Source: Kingdonia uniflora
Taxonomy: Eukaryota; Streptophyta; Magnoliopsida; Ranunculales; Circaeasteraceae
DNA: 64,000 nt
Direction of reading: 5' to 3'
Assembly: GCA_014058105.1 (NCBI GenBank)
Contig: JACGCM010002082.1
Coordinates: 992,001 to 1,056,000 of the forward strand
Positions 11,076-23,571 of this stretch are shown here, in pieces. Below the pieces are notes generated by a model. It did no database searches and had not been told where the DNA came from. It saw only the letters and a program-made list of their open reading frames with translations. Positions within the stretch are counted from its first letter, which is position 1. Every line of letters begins with the position of its first letter. The position numbers and the translations under genes were made by a program.

Positions 11076-12480
11076 ATGTACGCAGTTAGGAGGCGAGGTG
11101 CTCATATCACTCCACCAGTGGAGGAAGGTACGATTCAAATTTCTTATACTCCCGCTAGAGTTCTTTTTTATTTAGGTACATCGCATTCATTTATATCATA
11201 CATTTTTCTTTGTTCTATTGGTTTTGAGCCTTCCTTGTTGCTAGATGAGATTTTTGTGGGTTCACCGCTTGATACTTCGGTGTCTATTTCTCATATTTGT
11301 AGAGATTGCCCGATAGTTGTTTGTGGTCACATCCTTTCAGAAGACTTGTTAGTATTATCGATGTAGGAGTTTGACATTATCCTGGGTATGGATTGGTTGT
11401 CAACCCATCGAGTTACTTTAGACTGTTTTGAAAAGATGGCTACTTTCAGTATCCCTGGGGAGAAGCGATTCGTGTTTGCTAGTTTAAAACCTACGCGATC
11501 AGGAGATGGCTTGTTTGCATTCTTAGAGTTAGAGTCCTCTAGCGTCGATGTTAGTTTTATTCTGGTTGTGTGCGAATTTTCAGATGTTTTCCAGAAGATA
11601 CCTAGTCTGCCACCGGCGAGGGATGTTAATTTTAGTATAGATCTTTTACTTGGTACAACTCTGATTTCAAAGGCTCCATATCGTATGGCACCAGTTGAAC
11701 TGAAGGAATTATATGATCGGATATCTGAGTTGATGGATTAGAAGTTTATCTGGCTGTGTACATCACTGTGGGGCACTCCAGTATTGTTTTCTAAGACAAA
11801 GGATGGGTCTATGCATCTTTGTATTGACTATCGCGAGTTGAACAAAGTCACAATCAAGAATAAGTATCCCTTACCTAGGATCAAGGACTTGTTTGACCAA
11901 CTTTGGGGACCACAGTTCTTTTCGAAGATTGATCTCAAATCAGGTTACCATCAGCTGAGAATCAAGGAGGATATTTCTAAGACAACATTCCAGACACGTT
12001 ATGGGCACTACGAGTTTCAGGTTATGCCATTTGGATTGGCGAATGCTTCTGCAGCTTTTATGAATTTGATGAACAGAGTTTTTTGTCTTTATCTAGACCG
12101 GTTATTTATTTTGTTTATGGATGGCATTCTCATTTATTCAAGGACTGAGGCCGAGTATGAGGGACACTTAAGGATTGCATTACAGACCTTGAGGGAGAAC
12201 GAGTTGTTTGCTAAATTTGAAAAATGTAATTTTTGGCAGAAGGAGGTAAAATTTCTAGGGAACGTTGTATACAAGGATGGCATTGCAGAGGATCCTTCTA
12301 AGGTTGAGGCTATTACAAATTGGGTTCAGCCGACTAATGTTATAGAGATACATAGTTTTCTGGGTTTAGCTGGGTATTATCATAGATTCATTGAGGGATT
12401 TTCTCGGATTGCAGCTCTGTTGACTCGCTTGACACAAAAGAATGTTAGATTTTTTGGAATGACAAGTGTGATTTGGCATT
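11076..12480 (+). pseudogene. Gypsy pol: protease and reverse transcriptase, broken
   Basis: The protease region is recognisable by its THSFIS-like motif (LGTSHSFISY), but the catalytic D-S/T-G triad is replaced (FYLGTSH), so the aspartate is lost. ILGMDWLSTHRVTLDC follows, then the reverse transcriptase from about 11640: [54 protein letters not shown]. The active-site loop reads FMDGILIYS where the family has two adjacent aspartates (F-x-D-D), so the second is replaced by glycine. The frame stops at 11364 and 11739. A T-run near 12450-12455 shifts the frame by one into the RNase H part. Both catalytic losses make this copy inactive. Confidence 0.92.
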
Positions 12481-12990
12481 CAAAGATTTGAAGAAGAGGT
12501 TGACTGCAGCTCTAGTTCTTATTGTTCCTTCCAGCAGGCCGAAATATATGGTTTACAGCGATGCATCACTCGGCGGACTTGGTTGTGTATTGATGCAGGA
12601 AGGAAAGGTTGTTGCTTATGCTTCTAGAAAACTTAAGATAGATGAGTGGAACTATCCTACTCATGACCTTGAGTTGGCGGCTGTGGTGTTTGCTTTAAAG
12701 ATTTGGCGACATTATCTTTACGGGGAAAGGTTTGAGCTCATTTCGGATCATAAGAGTTTAAGATACCTTTTCTCTCTGAAGGAGTTGAATATGAGGCAGC
12801 GCAGATGGATGGAGTTCCTGAAAGATTATGATGTTGACTTGCAGTATCATCCAGAGAAGGCAAATATGGTGGATGATGCTTTAAGCCGCTTGCCTAGGGG
12901 ATTTCTTGCTCGTCTTATGATTCGTGAATGGTTGTTACTTCACGGTATAGCAGATTCGGGGATAAATTTGTTTTCACAGGGTACCGGTTA
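12456..12990 (+). pseudogene. Gypsy pol: RNase H domain
   Basis: After the frameshift the pol frame resumes with [13 protein letters not shown], then RNase H signatures [45 protein letters not shown] and DALSRLPRG. Catalytic acidic residues in YSDAS, ELAAV and SDHKS are retained. It degrades the RNA strand of the hybrid during reverse transcription. This is the best-preserved stretch of the element. Confidence 0.92.
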
Positions 12991-13015
12991 TTTTGTTGCT
13001 AATTTGCAAGTTTAA

Positions 13016-14390
13016 CCGTCCTTGAATTCTCGGATTATGGACGCTCAGCAGCAGGATGTAAAGTTACAGTCTTGGGCTTCAGAGGAAAGCAAACCCGATT
13101 AGACAGTTAGTTTAGATAGTTGTATCATATACAAGGGGAGATTATGTATGCCAGATTCAGAGGTATTGAAGCGTGAGATTATGAGTGAAGCTCACGGCTC
13201 TAGATATACTATTTATCCAGGCAGTACAAAGATGTACCAAGACTTGAAGAAGCATTATTGGTGGGACAATATAAAATAAGAGATAGCTGAGTTCGTTTCC
13301 AAGTGTCTTACATGTCAGTAGGTAAAAGCCGAGCACCAGAAACTAGTGGGACAACTTAAACCTTTATAGATTCTAGAGTGGAAGTGGGAATATGTGACTA
13401 TGGATTTCATTTCAAGATTACTGAGGATGAAGAGGAATCATGATTCAATTTGGGTAATTGTTGACCGATTGACCAAGTCAGCTCATTTTATTCTGGTTCG
13501 CAAGACTTTGACCCTTGAGGAGTTGAGCAGGTTGTACGTGAAAGAGATAGTGCGGTTGGATGGGGTACCCATGTCTATAGTGTCAGATCGAGATGCTAGG
13601 TTTACCGGCAGATTTTGGAAGAGTTTTTAGCGAGTTATGGATACTAGATTAGATTTTAGCACAGCGTTTCACCCCCAGACTGACGGTCAGACAAAGAGAG
13701 TTAAACCAAATTCTTGAGGAGATGCTTCAGGCTTGTGTGTTAGACTTCAAGGGCAGTTGGGATGAACATTTACCGTGGGCTGAGTTTGCATATAATAACA
13801 GCTTCCAGTCGAGCATTGGGATGGCACCTTATGAGGCTTTGTATGGTAAACCGTGTAGATCACCGCTGAGTTGGGCAGAGGTTGGTGAGTAAAGTTTACT
13901 GGGGCCAGAATTGGTTCATGAGACCACCGAGGCTATTTCTATTATTAGAGATCGGTTACGTACAACACAAAGTTGACAGAAGAGTTATACAGACATTCGT
14001 AGGAGACCGCTAGAGTTTGAGATTGGTGATCATATTTTACTGAAGGTTTCTCCGATGAAGGCCGTGATGCATTTCAGTAAGAAGGGGAAGTTGGTTCCGA
14101 GATTCATTGGACCTTTTGAGATACTTGCTAGAGTTGGGGAGTTGGCATACCGATTGGCATTTCTGCCACAGCTGGGTAGAGTTCAGAGTGCATTTTATGT
14201 TTCGATGCTTAGGAAGTATGAGCGGGATCTTACTCATGCGATTGATTGGGAACCCCTAGAGGTTCAGAAAGATACCTTATATGTGGAGCATCCGGTGTGT
14301 ATTCTGGACCGCGAGGATAAGGTTCTGCGTAGCAAGGTTATTCCTTTCGTGGATGTGAGAGATCGTTATCCGTACTTGTTCTTTAGTTGA
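13016..14390 (+). pseudogene. Gypsy pol: integrase with chromodomain-like tail, broken
   Basis: An HHCC zinc-finger region (REIMSEAHGSRYTIYPG, CLTCQ) is followed by the catalytic core ([46 protein letters not shown]). A C-terminal region follows (PRFIGPFEILARVGELAYRL), then a shortened chromodomain-like end (CILDREDKVLRSKVIPFVDV, ending DRYPYLFFS at 14390). The central chromodomain strand with the usual WRNH..EATWE motif is missing, so part has been deleted. TAG codons replace glutamines at several places, for example after CLTCQ and after FWKSF. Confidence 0.9.
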
Positions 14391-14423
14391 GGTATTTTAA
14401 ATTTCGGGGTGAAATTTCTTTTT

Positions 14424-14435
14424 AGGAAGGTAGAT
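14424..14435 (+). promoter_or_regulatory. Polypurine tract of the Gypsy element
   Basis: AGGAAGGTAGAT lies directly before the 3' LTR, where plus-strand synthesis is primed. Confidence 0.7.
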
Positions 14436-16836
14436 TGAAGTGACCCAGATTTATTTATTATTATTATTATATATATTACTATACATCATGCATCCTCATA
14501 TTATTGCATTTATCAGGTTTTGTGTTTTTCATTTCGGTGATTTTGGTGGTTGTTGGGCAGAAGAGTTGAGTTGTGCTTTTAGGAGCCGTGGTTAGTTTGG
14601 TGGGAGTGTATATTGATTTGTGTTATTGTGTGGTGTGTGATCCGAGGGGATCTTAGGAAGGATTTTCCTTTGGATTTTTCCAGTTTTCACTTGGGCGGAA
14701 TTTTCTTGTTTTCTGGAGTTCTTACTGTCCAATTCTATTCGAACAAACTTGTTTCTGTTCGAATATGTTCCTTTCTGTTTTGTTTTGTTCGAACAAGCAT
14801 ATTTTTGTTCGAACAAGTTTCTACCAATTTTATTTGGTTTGAACAACCATTTTTTCTGTTCGAATAGATGTCTGTTCAGTTGATTTTAATCTGTCTTGTT
14901 TTATTCGAACAAGCTTATTTCTGTTCAAATATGTTTCTACCTGTTCAGTTTTGTTCAAACAGAAATATATTCTGCTCAAACAGAGGTGTGTTTTGGCGAC
15001 CAGGTTGGGTCTTTTCATGTGATTCTTGGCCGCTGATATTACCTCGAGATAAGTGTTGGTTTTTAGGGTTTTAATTCTCCCAATTCTCTATCTTTCTTTA
15101 TATCTCTCTCTCTCAAATTAAATCCCCTCCTCTCTTGCTCCTCCTTTGCGATTGATTGCTGGGTTGATCTTCACCATTTCATCCGGTGAGTATTTTCCCT
15201 ATTCCTTTTCTGTATTGTCGATATGATTTTGGTTTTGGTTAACCTTTGTGATTTAAGGTTTTGCGATTGTTGGGTTGATTTGGGGTATGTTTTGAATTGT
15301 GGAGTTGTGATTATTACAGGTGTTGGGTTGATTGTCAGACTGTGGTGTCGAAGTTAGGTTGTTCTGTGATTATTGGATTTGTTGTTTGTATCAGGCGAGT
15401 GTCCCTTCCTTGCTAAATACCTCTACTTGTTTAATCAGTGTTGGTTAGAGTAATATGTATTGGCTGTGAGGTGTTATGTAATTTAGTTATAGTCCATTTT
15501 GGATTCGTCTGTGCAGTTGTTAATTCAGCTTGTTTCCCATTGTTAGGCATGTAGAGTTGTGTTTCTCTTTTGTCTTTTCAGAAGTTGTGCATTCGTGTTG
15601 TATTCTCGTGGCCTTGTCCCTGAATACTGTGTTTCAATCATTTTTAAACTGATGTGGTTTGGATATTGTGACTGGTAGTTATTGTTCATCTATGTTAGGA
15701 TAGTTTACCATTCTCTCAGGCAGGTGGTTATCCTATGTGTGTTGGCCGTGTTGGCGGCTGTTGTGCTTTGATCCTTAGGATCTATTTACATCTATTGATT
15801 TTATACTCTTTTAACTTAACGAGGCCGGATACATAAAACAACTCTACATCGGTTAACCCTCGATAGGATTTAGGATTCCTATATCTGTTTAAAATAGTAG
15901 GTAAAGTTCGGGTTGGACACAATCATATCTATTACCCATCCAGGAGTGTGGGATGGTATGAAACAGATTTCCTCAGGTACCCGTCTTATCCTCCGTGAGG
16001 TTAAAATTCCTTGGAATTATAAATAAAGTCCAGACGTTGGCTCCGCGGGTTGAAATTCCCGGAACACTCTGATCAAGTGATAAATCCATAGCATGGTCGA
16101 GCTTGACAAAAATTGTACCCATTGTATCCAATTGAGATCTCTTTAAGGTTATTATGCATTAGCGGCTGATCAACCCATTTATACTTTATAATAGGGTCTA
16201 GTTCATTGATTTCATCACATCATAAGCATCCAGTCTTAGGTCAATTCTTGAATCATATCTCATCCTATCATCTCATATCATATCATATCATATCATATCA
16301 TCACATCATTTTATCTCTATTCCTCTTCCCTTAAAATTCATCTTACTCTATTTTTTACTTATACTACTAAACCTTAAACATACCCTATCTCATTCACCTC
16401 TTCCTCTTTCTTTGCACCAGTTTTATTAGTAGGTTATTTAGCTTTATTGGGCATTAGTGAGCCGTGGTTTTGCTCACTCTCGTTTTGTCCCCCCTTTCAG
16501 AGGTAGAGTAGTTGCGGGTTTTGCTTAGGGATTCAGCTGTGCTGGAGATAGTTTTACTGCAGCAGATCTTCCTAGTTATTGTATACTTGTACGATGATCT
16601 TAGCTTTGTCGTTGTACATTATCAAGATATTATATTTATATCTTCAGCTTGATATATATATCTTTTCCTTCCGCTTTATTCTTCTTTTACTCTGATGTTA
16701 TTGCTATAGTAAATGACTGAACTATTTCCTATTAACATGGTTATTCGTGGGGGCGAATCTTTGGATTCCCCAACCTGCACGCCTTGGATGACATTGTTTT
16801 AAATATACTTTAATTATTGGAATTTGGGGAGTGACA
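14436..16836 (+). repeat. 3' LTR of the Gypsy element
   Basis: Begins TGAAGTGACCCAGATTT, which corresponds to TGTAATAACCCGGATTT of the 5' LTR, and ends GGGAGTGACA. It retains ~90 bp near the end (16755-16825) that the 5' LTR lacks. ATAAA follows. Confidence 0.9.
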
Positions 16837-16841
16837 ATAAA

Positions 16842-16985
16842 ATATCTTATCAAAGTAATAGCCAGATTCCTCACTTTGTACATGGGCATGTTCCTAGTAT
16901 TTATGGTCGTCAATCTCCATTATAGCATCGCCTTCGAGTAATTCATCAAACAAATTCCACTTATACATATCTCTAGTAAAATTTT
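16842..16985 (-). pseudogene. Exon of an unidentified reverse-strand gene, split by the Gypsy element
   Basis: After a GTGCAG acceptor the minus strand reads ENFTRDMYKWNLFDELLEG, then DAIMEIDDHKY, a TAG, and EHAHVQSEESGYYFDK. It runs to the insertion point and continues at 7237-7131. The sequence looks like conserved plant protein, but I do not recognise the family. A further candidate upstream exon is near 17205-17165 (SLHAMIKDIEDSK with a GT donor). One in-frame stop suggests it was already decaying or that the exon limits differ. Confidence 0.45.
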
Positions 16986-17273
16986 CTGCACCACACGAAG
17001 AAAGAAAACAAATATCATAAATAAAGCTGCAAAATTAGTCTTACTTCTACTAAAAATTCTGGTTAGCCTAAAAACCAGAACATCCAAATCAAAATTAATA
17101 CTTTGGAAAAAATACTATCAAGAGATGAAATTGTGAAGAAAAAAAAAGAACAAATATATCAAACACCTTTAGAATCTTCAATATCCTTAATCATGGCATG
17201 TAGACTTATTAGACACATGAAAGAGAAAAATATATGTTAATTATATATGAAAATAACAAATATGCTAAAACTC

Positions 17274-17306
<33 letters not shown>

Positions 17307-19260
17307 TGAAGGAAAATTTCGATTATGAAATTATTTTAGAAATAACAATAACAAATCTGATTAATAATCCAAGGAAATATATCTATGGGTATTTCACACA
17401 TGATAATAGTATATTTTAGCATAGCTAGGAGTTGAGGCTGAGGGTCAATTAATAATTCATAATTGGAAAAGATATAGATAAATGTCATTAGTTTTTTATT
17501 TGACCCCGAAATTTAAAGCAAAAAGATATCACTTATCCACCTGTCATAATAGTTAATGGTCTTTTAAAGTAGAACCTTTATTTATTATAAGTATTTAAAC
17601 CTAGACAATCAAATAACTTTAAAGATACATTCTTTTCATTATTATGAGTAAATTATCAAAGTGAAAGCAGAATGTTATGTGTAATGCATCATTCATTTAA
17701 AGAAATGTATTGCATTATCACGCATATTTTATGGTTAGCTCTTTTGAGGATTGCCAAAACCAAAACGAATTCATGGAATTACAATTTTACATAGGTTTTT
17801 CAGTATAGTCATGATGGGTATGTGTTAAGTAAATCGACAAACTAAAAGCCACTTTATAACTCAACCAATGTTACCTCATACTCATAGAAACATTGTAGAG
17901 AAAAAGGTTGGAAATGATTGGCATTGAATATATGGTTCTAGTAGAGACGTAACTAGCATTATATTTTACGACAAGGAAGAATATATTGAAGATAAAAGAG
18001 ATAGAATGGCAGGGAGACAAAGAAACAACATAATATAAATATATTGAGAAAGACACTTATATTTTTCATCTGAGAAAATACTAAGCACTATGATCATTCA
18101 ACAAGAACTTCTCCTGACATTCACATCCTCTTGTTGAGATTATGTATGGCCACCTTTAAAAGTCTTTAAGAACACCTCTAAAAGTCTTTATGATGTCATG
18201 GATGGGTAATTAATTAATATAATACGTAAAGAACAAAAACCAAAACTAAATGAAAATTCCATCTCTAACCAAAAAGCAGAAAAATCCTTCACCAAATAAG
18301 CGAAAAAGTTAAACTATTGAGACAAAGAACTTGAACGTTTATTTTCAGATTTAAAACTAATGTCTAGAATTAGTTGGAATGTCATTTCAGTATCACAACC
18401 CATCATCAATTCCCTTTACATAATCCTCTAATATTATTCTCTAGCAAAACATCTTGCACCAAATGATACGTAAAAGCCATACACACTCCATTTAATAAAT
18501 GGAAAAGTTAAGCAAGCCCATTTTTTGTTGCATGTCGACCTTGAAGATGAATTTTTGAAAATATATAAGTAGTGAATATATTACCTTAGAGGCTTAGCCT
18601 AAAATGTTGAGACAGATATGTCATGCTATCTTTTATAGTTTTTCAACGATACAAAATGGAGAGGAGATTTAAAGTAAATCATTTTACTAAATGTTTCTCT
18701 TTAGTGTAAGCCATGGCTTTAGTGGCCCTTCTCCAATTAAAATTTTCGTGCTTTAAACTTAATCCTATTTATGCAGTCGAATCAAATACTCACTTGTGGT
18801 TTGTCATCAGAATGACCAAAAAACAACTTGGTAAATTTTCTATAACAGTCTCTCAAAACCCAAAAGCAGCTTTGAGAACAAAAAAATACCCAGCGACTCA
18901 TGGAGTAAACCAAGCAAACACCCAATTGATTTAGAAACAACGTTCCATCAGTAACTTATGGTCTCTCCACAACAATGGTACAAAGCCCTTGATGATAGCA
19001 ATATGTTAAACATTATGGGACTAAGAGAGAGAGAGAGAGAGAGAGAGAGATATCAAAACCTAATTGATTTCTCAGAACTAAAATCAATCAAAGACTAATG
19101 ATCATGATAATTTAAACTATAACACAACCCCAATATCATAGAAAAATCCCCCAATTAGAAAACCATCATCCACCCGACAATAGAACTCAGAGAGAGAGAG
19201 AGAGGCGTACCTATTAGCTGTGAGAGAGAGAGAGAACGGAAGATTGCAATGGTTTTTATA
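16986..19260 (-). other. Intron/5' region of the split reverse-strand gene; AT-rich, microsatellites
   Basis: Contains a TA run (17282-17304) and GA runs at 19025-19050, 19190-19204 and 19220-19234. The GA-rich tracts near 19200 resemble a 5' leader of a gene transcribed leftward. The only plus-strand frame of note (18713-18934) is not recognised and is probably chance. Confidence 0.35.
19025..19050. repeat. (GA)n microsatellite
   Basis: Thirteen GA units without interruption. Confidence 0.95.
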
Positions 19261-19275
19261 GTTTATTGGTTTCTT

Positions 19276-19490
19276 TAAGAAAGACACAGGTTTTAGGAGG
19301 AGAGTAAAGTTTTGAGTCGGGGAGGAGGAGAGTAGTTTTGAGTCAGGATTAGTTTTTTGGGTTTTTGACCTTGGAACTTAAATTTCCAAAATAACCCCTT
19401 CGTGTGTGATTCTCGAGGCGTTCACACAACATCTTGACCCCTCTTTATCTCTGGACATAAGGTAGACTTGTCCAAAGTGGCAAAAATACC
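19276..19490 (+). repeat. ~210-bp direct repeat, copy 1
   Basis: Shares GACACAGGTTTTAG, GAGGAGAGTAGTTTTGAGTC, CCTTGGAACTTAAATTTCC and the segment about ACATAAGG..CTTGTCCAAAG with 24103-24305. The two copies bracket the triplicated unit and may mark duplication ends. Confidence 0.8.
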
Positions 19491-19521
19491 TCCCCAGTTT
19501 TTTTCAAATAGACAAATTTGC

Positions 19522-20276
19522 CATTATCTCAAAGATAAAGAAGGGTTGAGAATGTTATTTATTTGAGATTTATTGGAAAGAGCAAGATCGACAGACCAGA
19601 TTTATTTAGATTTTGTTAGACTAAAGAAACTCAAGGGTATTTTAGACTAAACTAAAAATAAGGGTAGCTTAGTCTTAACAATCTCAAACACGTTTCTCTA
19701 TCATCACGTCTCTCCTTCTCCATAATAACTCCCTCCTTAATTCTCTCTCTTATCTCATATGTAAATAACTATTTATCCCCAACTGGATCTCTCCATTTTC
19801 TCTTGGTTTATTCAATTTTGTATGGAATCAATAGATTTAAAAGATACAAAGGGTACTCTTATTAATCAATCTCTTACTCTCATCAATCAATCTTGAGTGA
19901 CCACTCAATATGCGATAGGTATTTTCATTATCTTGATCTGGAAAATCAAAGTTATTTATGGTGATTGCGTAATTTTGATTTTGTTTGGCTGATATTTTAT
20001 CCCCAAATTATTGATTTTCCATTTAGAGTTTTTGATTTCATCACTTTATGTGGATTCAGATTTGTGTAAGCAAAGGGCACAACATGGATCTTACATTTCA
20101 AGGAAATAGTAACTACTGTTACCATATTTAAATATTTATGTCGTATTTTTATTATATTTAGATCGACGAGTTTTGTGTTATTTATGGGTTAGATCTGTAG
20201 TTCAAGCCCAGATTTTCTTAACTTTTCTTATTTTGTGTATTGCCAGAGTTCAATAAAGGAAATCATATTGGGATCC
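19522..20276 (+). repeat. Tandem promoter/first-exon-like unit, copy 1
   Basis: Begins CCATTATCTCAAAGATAAAG and contains, in order, a TTAGACTAAAG block, a CT-rich leader, an ATG frame at 19822 (MESIDLKDTKGTLINQ, with a TGA before the donor) and an intron-like AT-rich tail ending in GGGATC. Same architecture in copies 2 and 3. Confidence 0.8.
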
Positions 20277-21058
20277 ATTATCTCAAAGATAAAGAGGGGC
20301 TAGAATTTAATGTAATTCATTTGAGATTTGTTGGAAAGAGCAAGATTGACGGACCAGATTTATTTAGACTTTGTTAGACTAAAGAAACTCAAAGGTATTT
20401 TAGACTAAACTCAAAATAAGGGTAGTTTAGTCTTAACAATCTCAAATACGTCTCTCTATCATCGCGTGTCTCTCCCAACTCTTCTGCATCTTTATCCCTC
20501 TCCGTGATAACTCTCTCCTTAATTATCTCTCTTATCTCATATGTAAATAATTATTTCTCCTCAACTGGATCTCTCCATTTGCTCTTTGTTTATTCAATTC
20601 TTCAATGGAATCAATAGATTTAGAAGATACAAAGGGTACTCTCATCAATCAATTTCTTACTCTCATCAATCAATCTCGAGTGACCATTCAATCTGCGATA
20701 GGTATTTTCATTATCTTGATCTGGAAAATCAAAGTTCTTTATAGTGATTGCGTAATTTTGATTTTGTTTGGCTGATATTTTCTCCCCAAATTATTGATTT
20801 TTCATTTAGAGTTTTTAATTTCATTACTTTTTGTGGATTCAGATTTGTGTAAGCAATAGGCACAACATAGATCTTATATCCCAAGGAAATGGTAGCTATT
20901 GTTACCAGATTTGAAAATTTATGCCATATTTTTATTATATTTAGATCGATGAGTTTTGTGTCATTTATGGGTTAGATTTCTAGTTCAAGCCCAGATTTTC
21001 TTAACTTTTCTTATTTTATGTATTTTTAGAGTTCGATAGAGGAAATCAGATTGGGATC
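20277..21058 (+). repeat. Tandem promoter/first-exon-like unit, copy 2
   Basis: As copy 1, about 782 bp. It is the only copy in which the short first-exon frame (20605-20701) is open to a GTATTT donor. Confidence 0.8.
20605..20701 (+). CDS. Candidate first exon, MESIDLEDTKG..., of an unidentified gene
   Basis: ATG at 20605 opens a 32-codon frame (MESIDLEDTKGTLINQFL, then TLINQSRVTIQSAI) that ends at a good GTATTT donor after a CT-rich leader. In the tandem copies the frame is broken: copy 1 has TGA in place of CGA, and copy 3 has ATA in place of ATG and the same TGA. Downstream exons could not be linked. The short helical sequence is not diagnostic. It may be a real exon 1 or a gene fragment carried by a repeat. 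Confidence 0.35.
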
Positions 21059-22570
21059 CATTTTCTCAATGATAAAGAGGGGTTGAGATTTAATGTTATT
21101 TCTTTGAGATTTGTTGGAAAGAGCAAGATCGACATACCAGATCTATTTATACTTTGTTATACTAAAGAAACTCAAGGGTATTTTAGACTAAACTAAAAAT
21201 AAGGGTAGTATAATAGCCTAGTTCCGGGATCTGGACTTAGCCTTTACACCAAATGTATTCAGAACGTTCAAGAACAACAGACAATAAGCAACAAGATGAT
21301 TTAGCATGGAAAACCTTTGAATAGGTTAAAAACCACGAGAGGATTTCGAGAAAGTGATGATCTTATTGAGATTACTAGTTTATTACAATGATCGTTCTAA
21401 GAATGTAGAATGATAGAGTAGGAACTTTTCTATGGTGAATGTTTCATCATTCATCTGCAGTTCTCCAGGTCTTCTTATAGGTCCTCTAATATGACCGCTT
21501 GACGACCATAAAGTCCCTTAATGATGGGTGTTAAAAGTGAATGTAAGATATTTTTTGACCAAATTGTGCACCGTTCCGACCTTTGTTGTTGTACAATGGT
21601 TCTATTGCTGATTGTGTGCTTCACACAGGTCAAACTGTTGGTATAGAGGTCAAAAGTGATGTCTCAAACTAGAGAAAGTTTTAGTTACATCTTTAGTAAT
21701 TCTTTCTGTATATTGATACGATCGAGGATGAGGTTTGAATCCGAGATACAAAATAAGCTATTACAAGACGAATCTCAACCAATAGTATGAGTGTTTCTGG
21801 GGATGAGTTATATTGGTTGAGAAACTTGTTCCGTACATGTTTGTGATTGTGCCACGTGCTCTGTTGTTGAGGTCGAAAGTTCGTCTCTAGTTTGATGATG
21901 AAGCATGAGCTCGGGATGTATAATTAGCCACTACAGGTAGTTTAGTTTTAACAATCTCAAGCAAGTTTATCTATCATCATGAACCTCTCCTCAACTCTCC
22001 CACATCTTTATCCCTCTCCATGATAACTCCCTCCTTAATTCTTTCTCTTATCTCATATGTAAATAACTATTTATCCCCAATTGGATCTCTCCATTTTCTC
22101 TTGGTTATTCAATTTTTCAATAGAATCAATACATTTAGAAGATACAAAAGGTACTCTCAACAATCAATCTCTTCCTCTCATCAATCAATCTTGAGTGACC
22201 ACTCAATCTGTGATAGGTATTTTCTTTATCTTGATCTGGAAAATCAAAGTTTTTTATAGTGATTGTGTAATTTTGATTTTGTTTGCCTGATATTTTATCC
22301 CCAAATTATTGATTTTCCATTTAGAGTTTTTGATTTCATCACTTTTGGTGGATTTAGATTTGTGTAAGCAAAAGGTACAACATGGATCTTACATCGAAAG
22401 GAAATGGTAACTACTGTTACCAGATTTTAAGATTTATGCCATATTTTTATTACATTTAGATCGACGAGTTTTATGTTAATTATGGGTTAGATTTGCAGTT
22501 CAAGCCCAGATTTTCTTAACTTTTCTTATTTTGTGTATTGCCAGAATTCGATAAAGGAAAACAGATAAGG
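21059..22570 (+). repeat. Tandem promoter/first-exon-like unit, copy 3, split by a solo LTR
   Basis: Begins CCATTTTCTCAATGATAAAG. It runs to AAGGGTAG at 21208, is interrupted by the solo LTR, resumes at 21936 with GGTAGTTTAG, and continues through the exon-like part (about 22120-22215) to about 22570. Removing the LTR and one GGTAG restores colinearity with copies 1 and 2. Confidence 0.85.
21209..21935 (-). mobile_element. Solo LTR of the A/B/C retroelement family, inverted
   Basis: On the minus strand it begins TGTAGTGGCTAATTATACATC and ends GGCTATTATA, like the LTRs of element A (TGTAGTGGCTTATT ... GGCCATTACA). It carries the conserved block around GGTTTTTAACC. A perfect GGTAG duplication flanks it (21204-21208 and 21936-21940). 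No internal sequence is present, as expected from LTR-LTR recombination. Confidence 0.88.
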
Positions 22571-23527
22571 ATCGTTATACTTCTAACTTTTGTGGGCTTC
22601 AATTTTCAGGTCTTATTCTTCTAACTTCTTGAAGAGTTTCTTATTTTTTTTGTTTTTGATTATGACCCAGAATCTTCAATATTGAAGAGTTCCACTTTAT
22701 AATTTTCTTCCTAGTTTATAGATTATTATAGATTTACTAGGCAAGTTATTGAATTAATGGCAAGCTTTCTCTCTCTCTCCCTCTTTATTAACATTTCTGT
22801 AAATTTCATAGTTTTGTTCTGATTCAGTTCACAAATGATTAATGATTTTTTTACTTTCCAAAGAAGATTTTTATTTTATTTGAAATTTGATATTCGAGGG
22901 AAATCTAATTTTGTATGAAGAGCAATTGTCTTATATGCTCATCATGATCGATCAAGATGCAAGGATGAATGATAGCTTCTTGTTTGTTGATTTAATAATT
23001 ACACATACTGTCAATGTCAGTCATATGCGGATTAAGCATCAAATTTTGTTCGATGATTACGCCCATATTTGTTGAAGTTGTCCCTAATCATGGTTCCACT
23101 AGACTATGGATCGAACTAGAGATCCTTACATCGTCGACAGGTAGCAAGGGATTTATTCCATGTAATTTTCCTTGATATTGTAGAATTTTTTTTGTCGATC
23201 TAAGTCATCATTGCATTTTACAATATTGTAAACTATGATAAAAAATTTATAAGAAGATAATGCATGTGAATACAAGTATTGTTATTTGGAGTTTCTTTCT
23301 TTTTACTAGGTTATTCTCTTATTCTTGGAACCTACTGAGTGATTTTACCTATTAGTTGAGTTGGTGTGTTGGTAATGTTGTTAATAATAGGGTTTCGATT
23401 TTACCTTGCGATTTGATTGAGTAATGTAAAATAAGCTAACATGTAATTCAATTTAACCTTGTGTTTTCTTCAGGAAAGGTAAAATAAGCTAGCATGTAAT
23501 CCTAATATGATCCATGAACACCCCTAG

Positions 23528-23571
<44 letters not shown>

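Larger units (their letters stand above)
7238..16836 (+). mobile_element. Ty3/Gypsy (chromovirus, Tekay/Del-like) LTR retrotransposon, complete but inactive
   Basis: Two LTRs of about 2.4 kb flank a gag-pol interior in the order gag, protease, reverse transcriptase, RNase H, integrase. The 5-bp target duplication ATAAA is perfect (7233-7237 and 16837-16841). Primer binding site (9638-9650) and polypurine tract are in place. The C-terminal chromodomain-like ending supports the chromovirus clade; the lineage name is inference. The LTRs differ at many positions and the coding region has numerous stops, a T-run frameshift and active-site losses, so the insertion is old. Confidence 0.92.
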
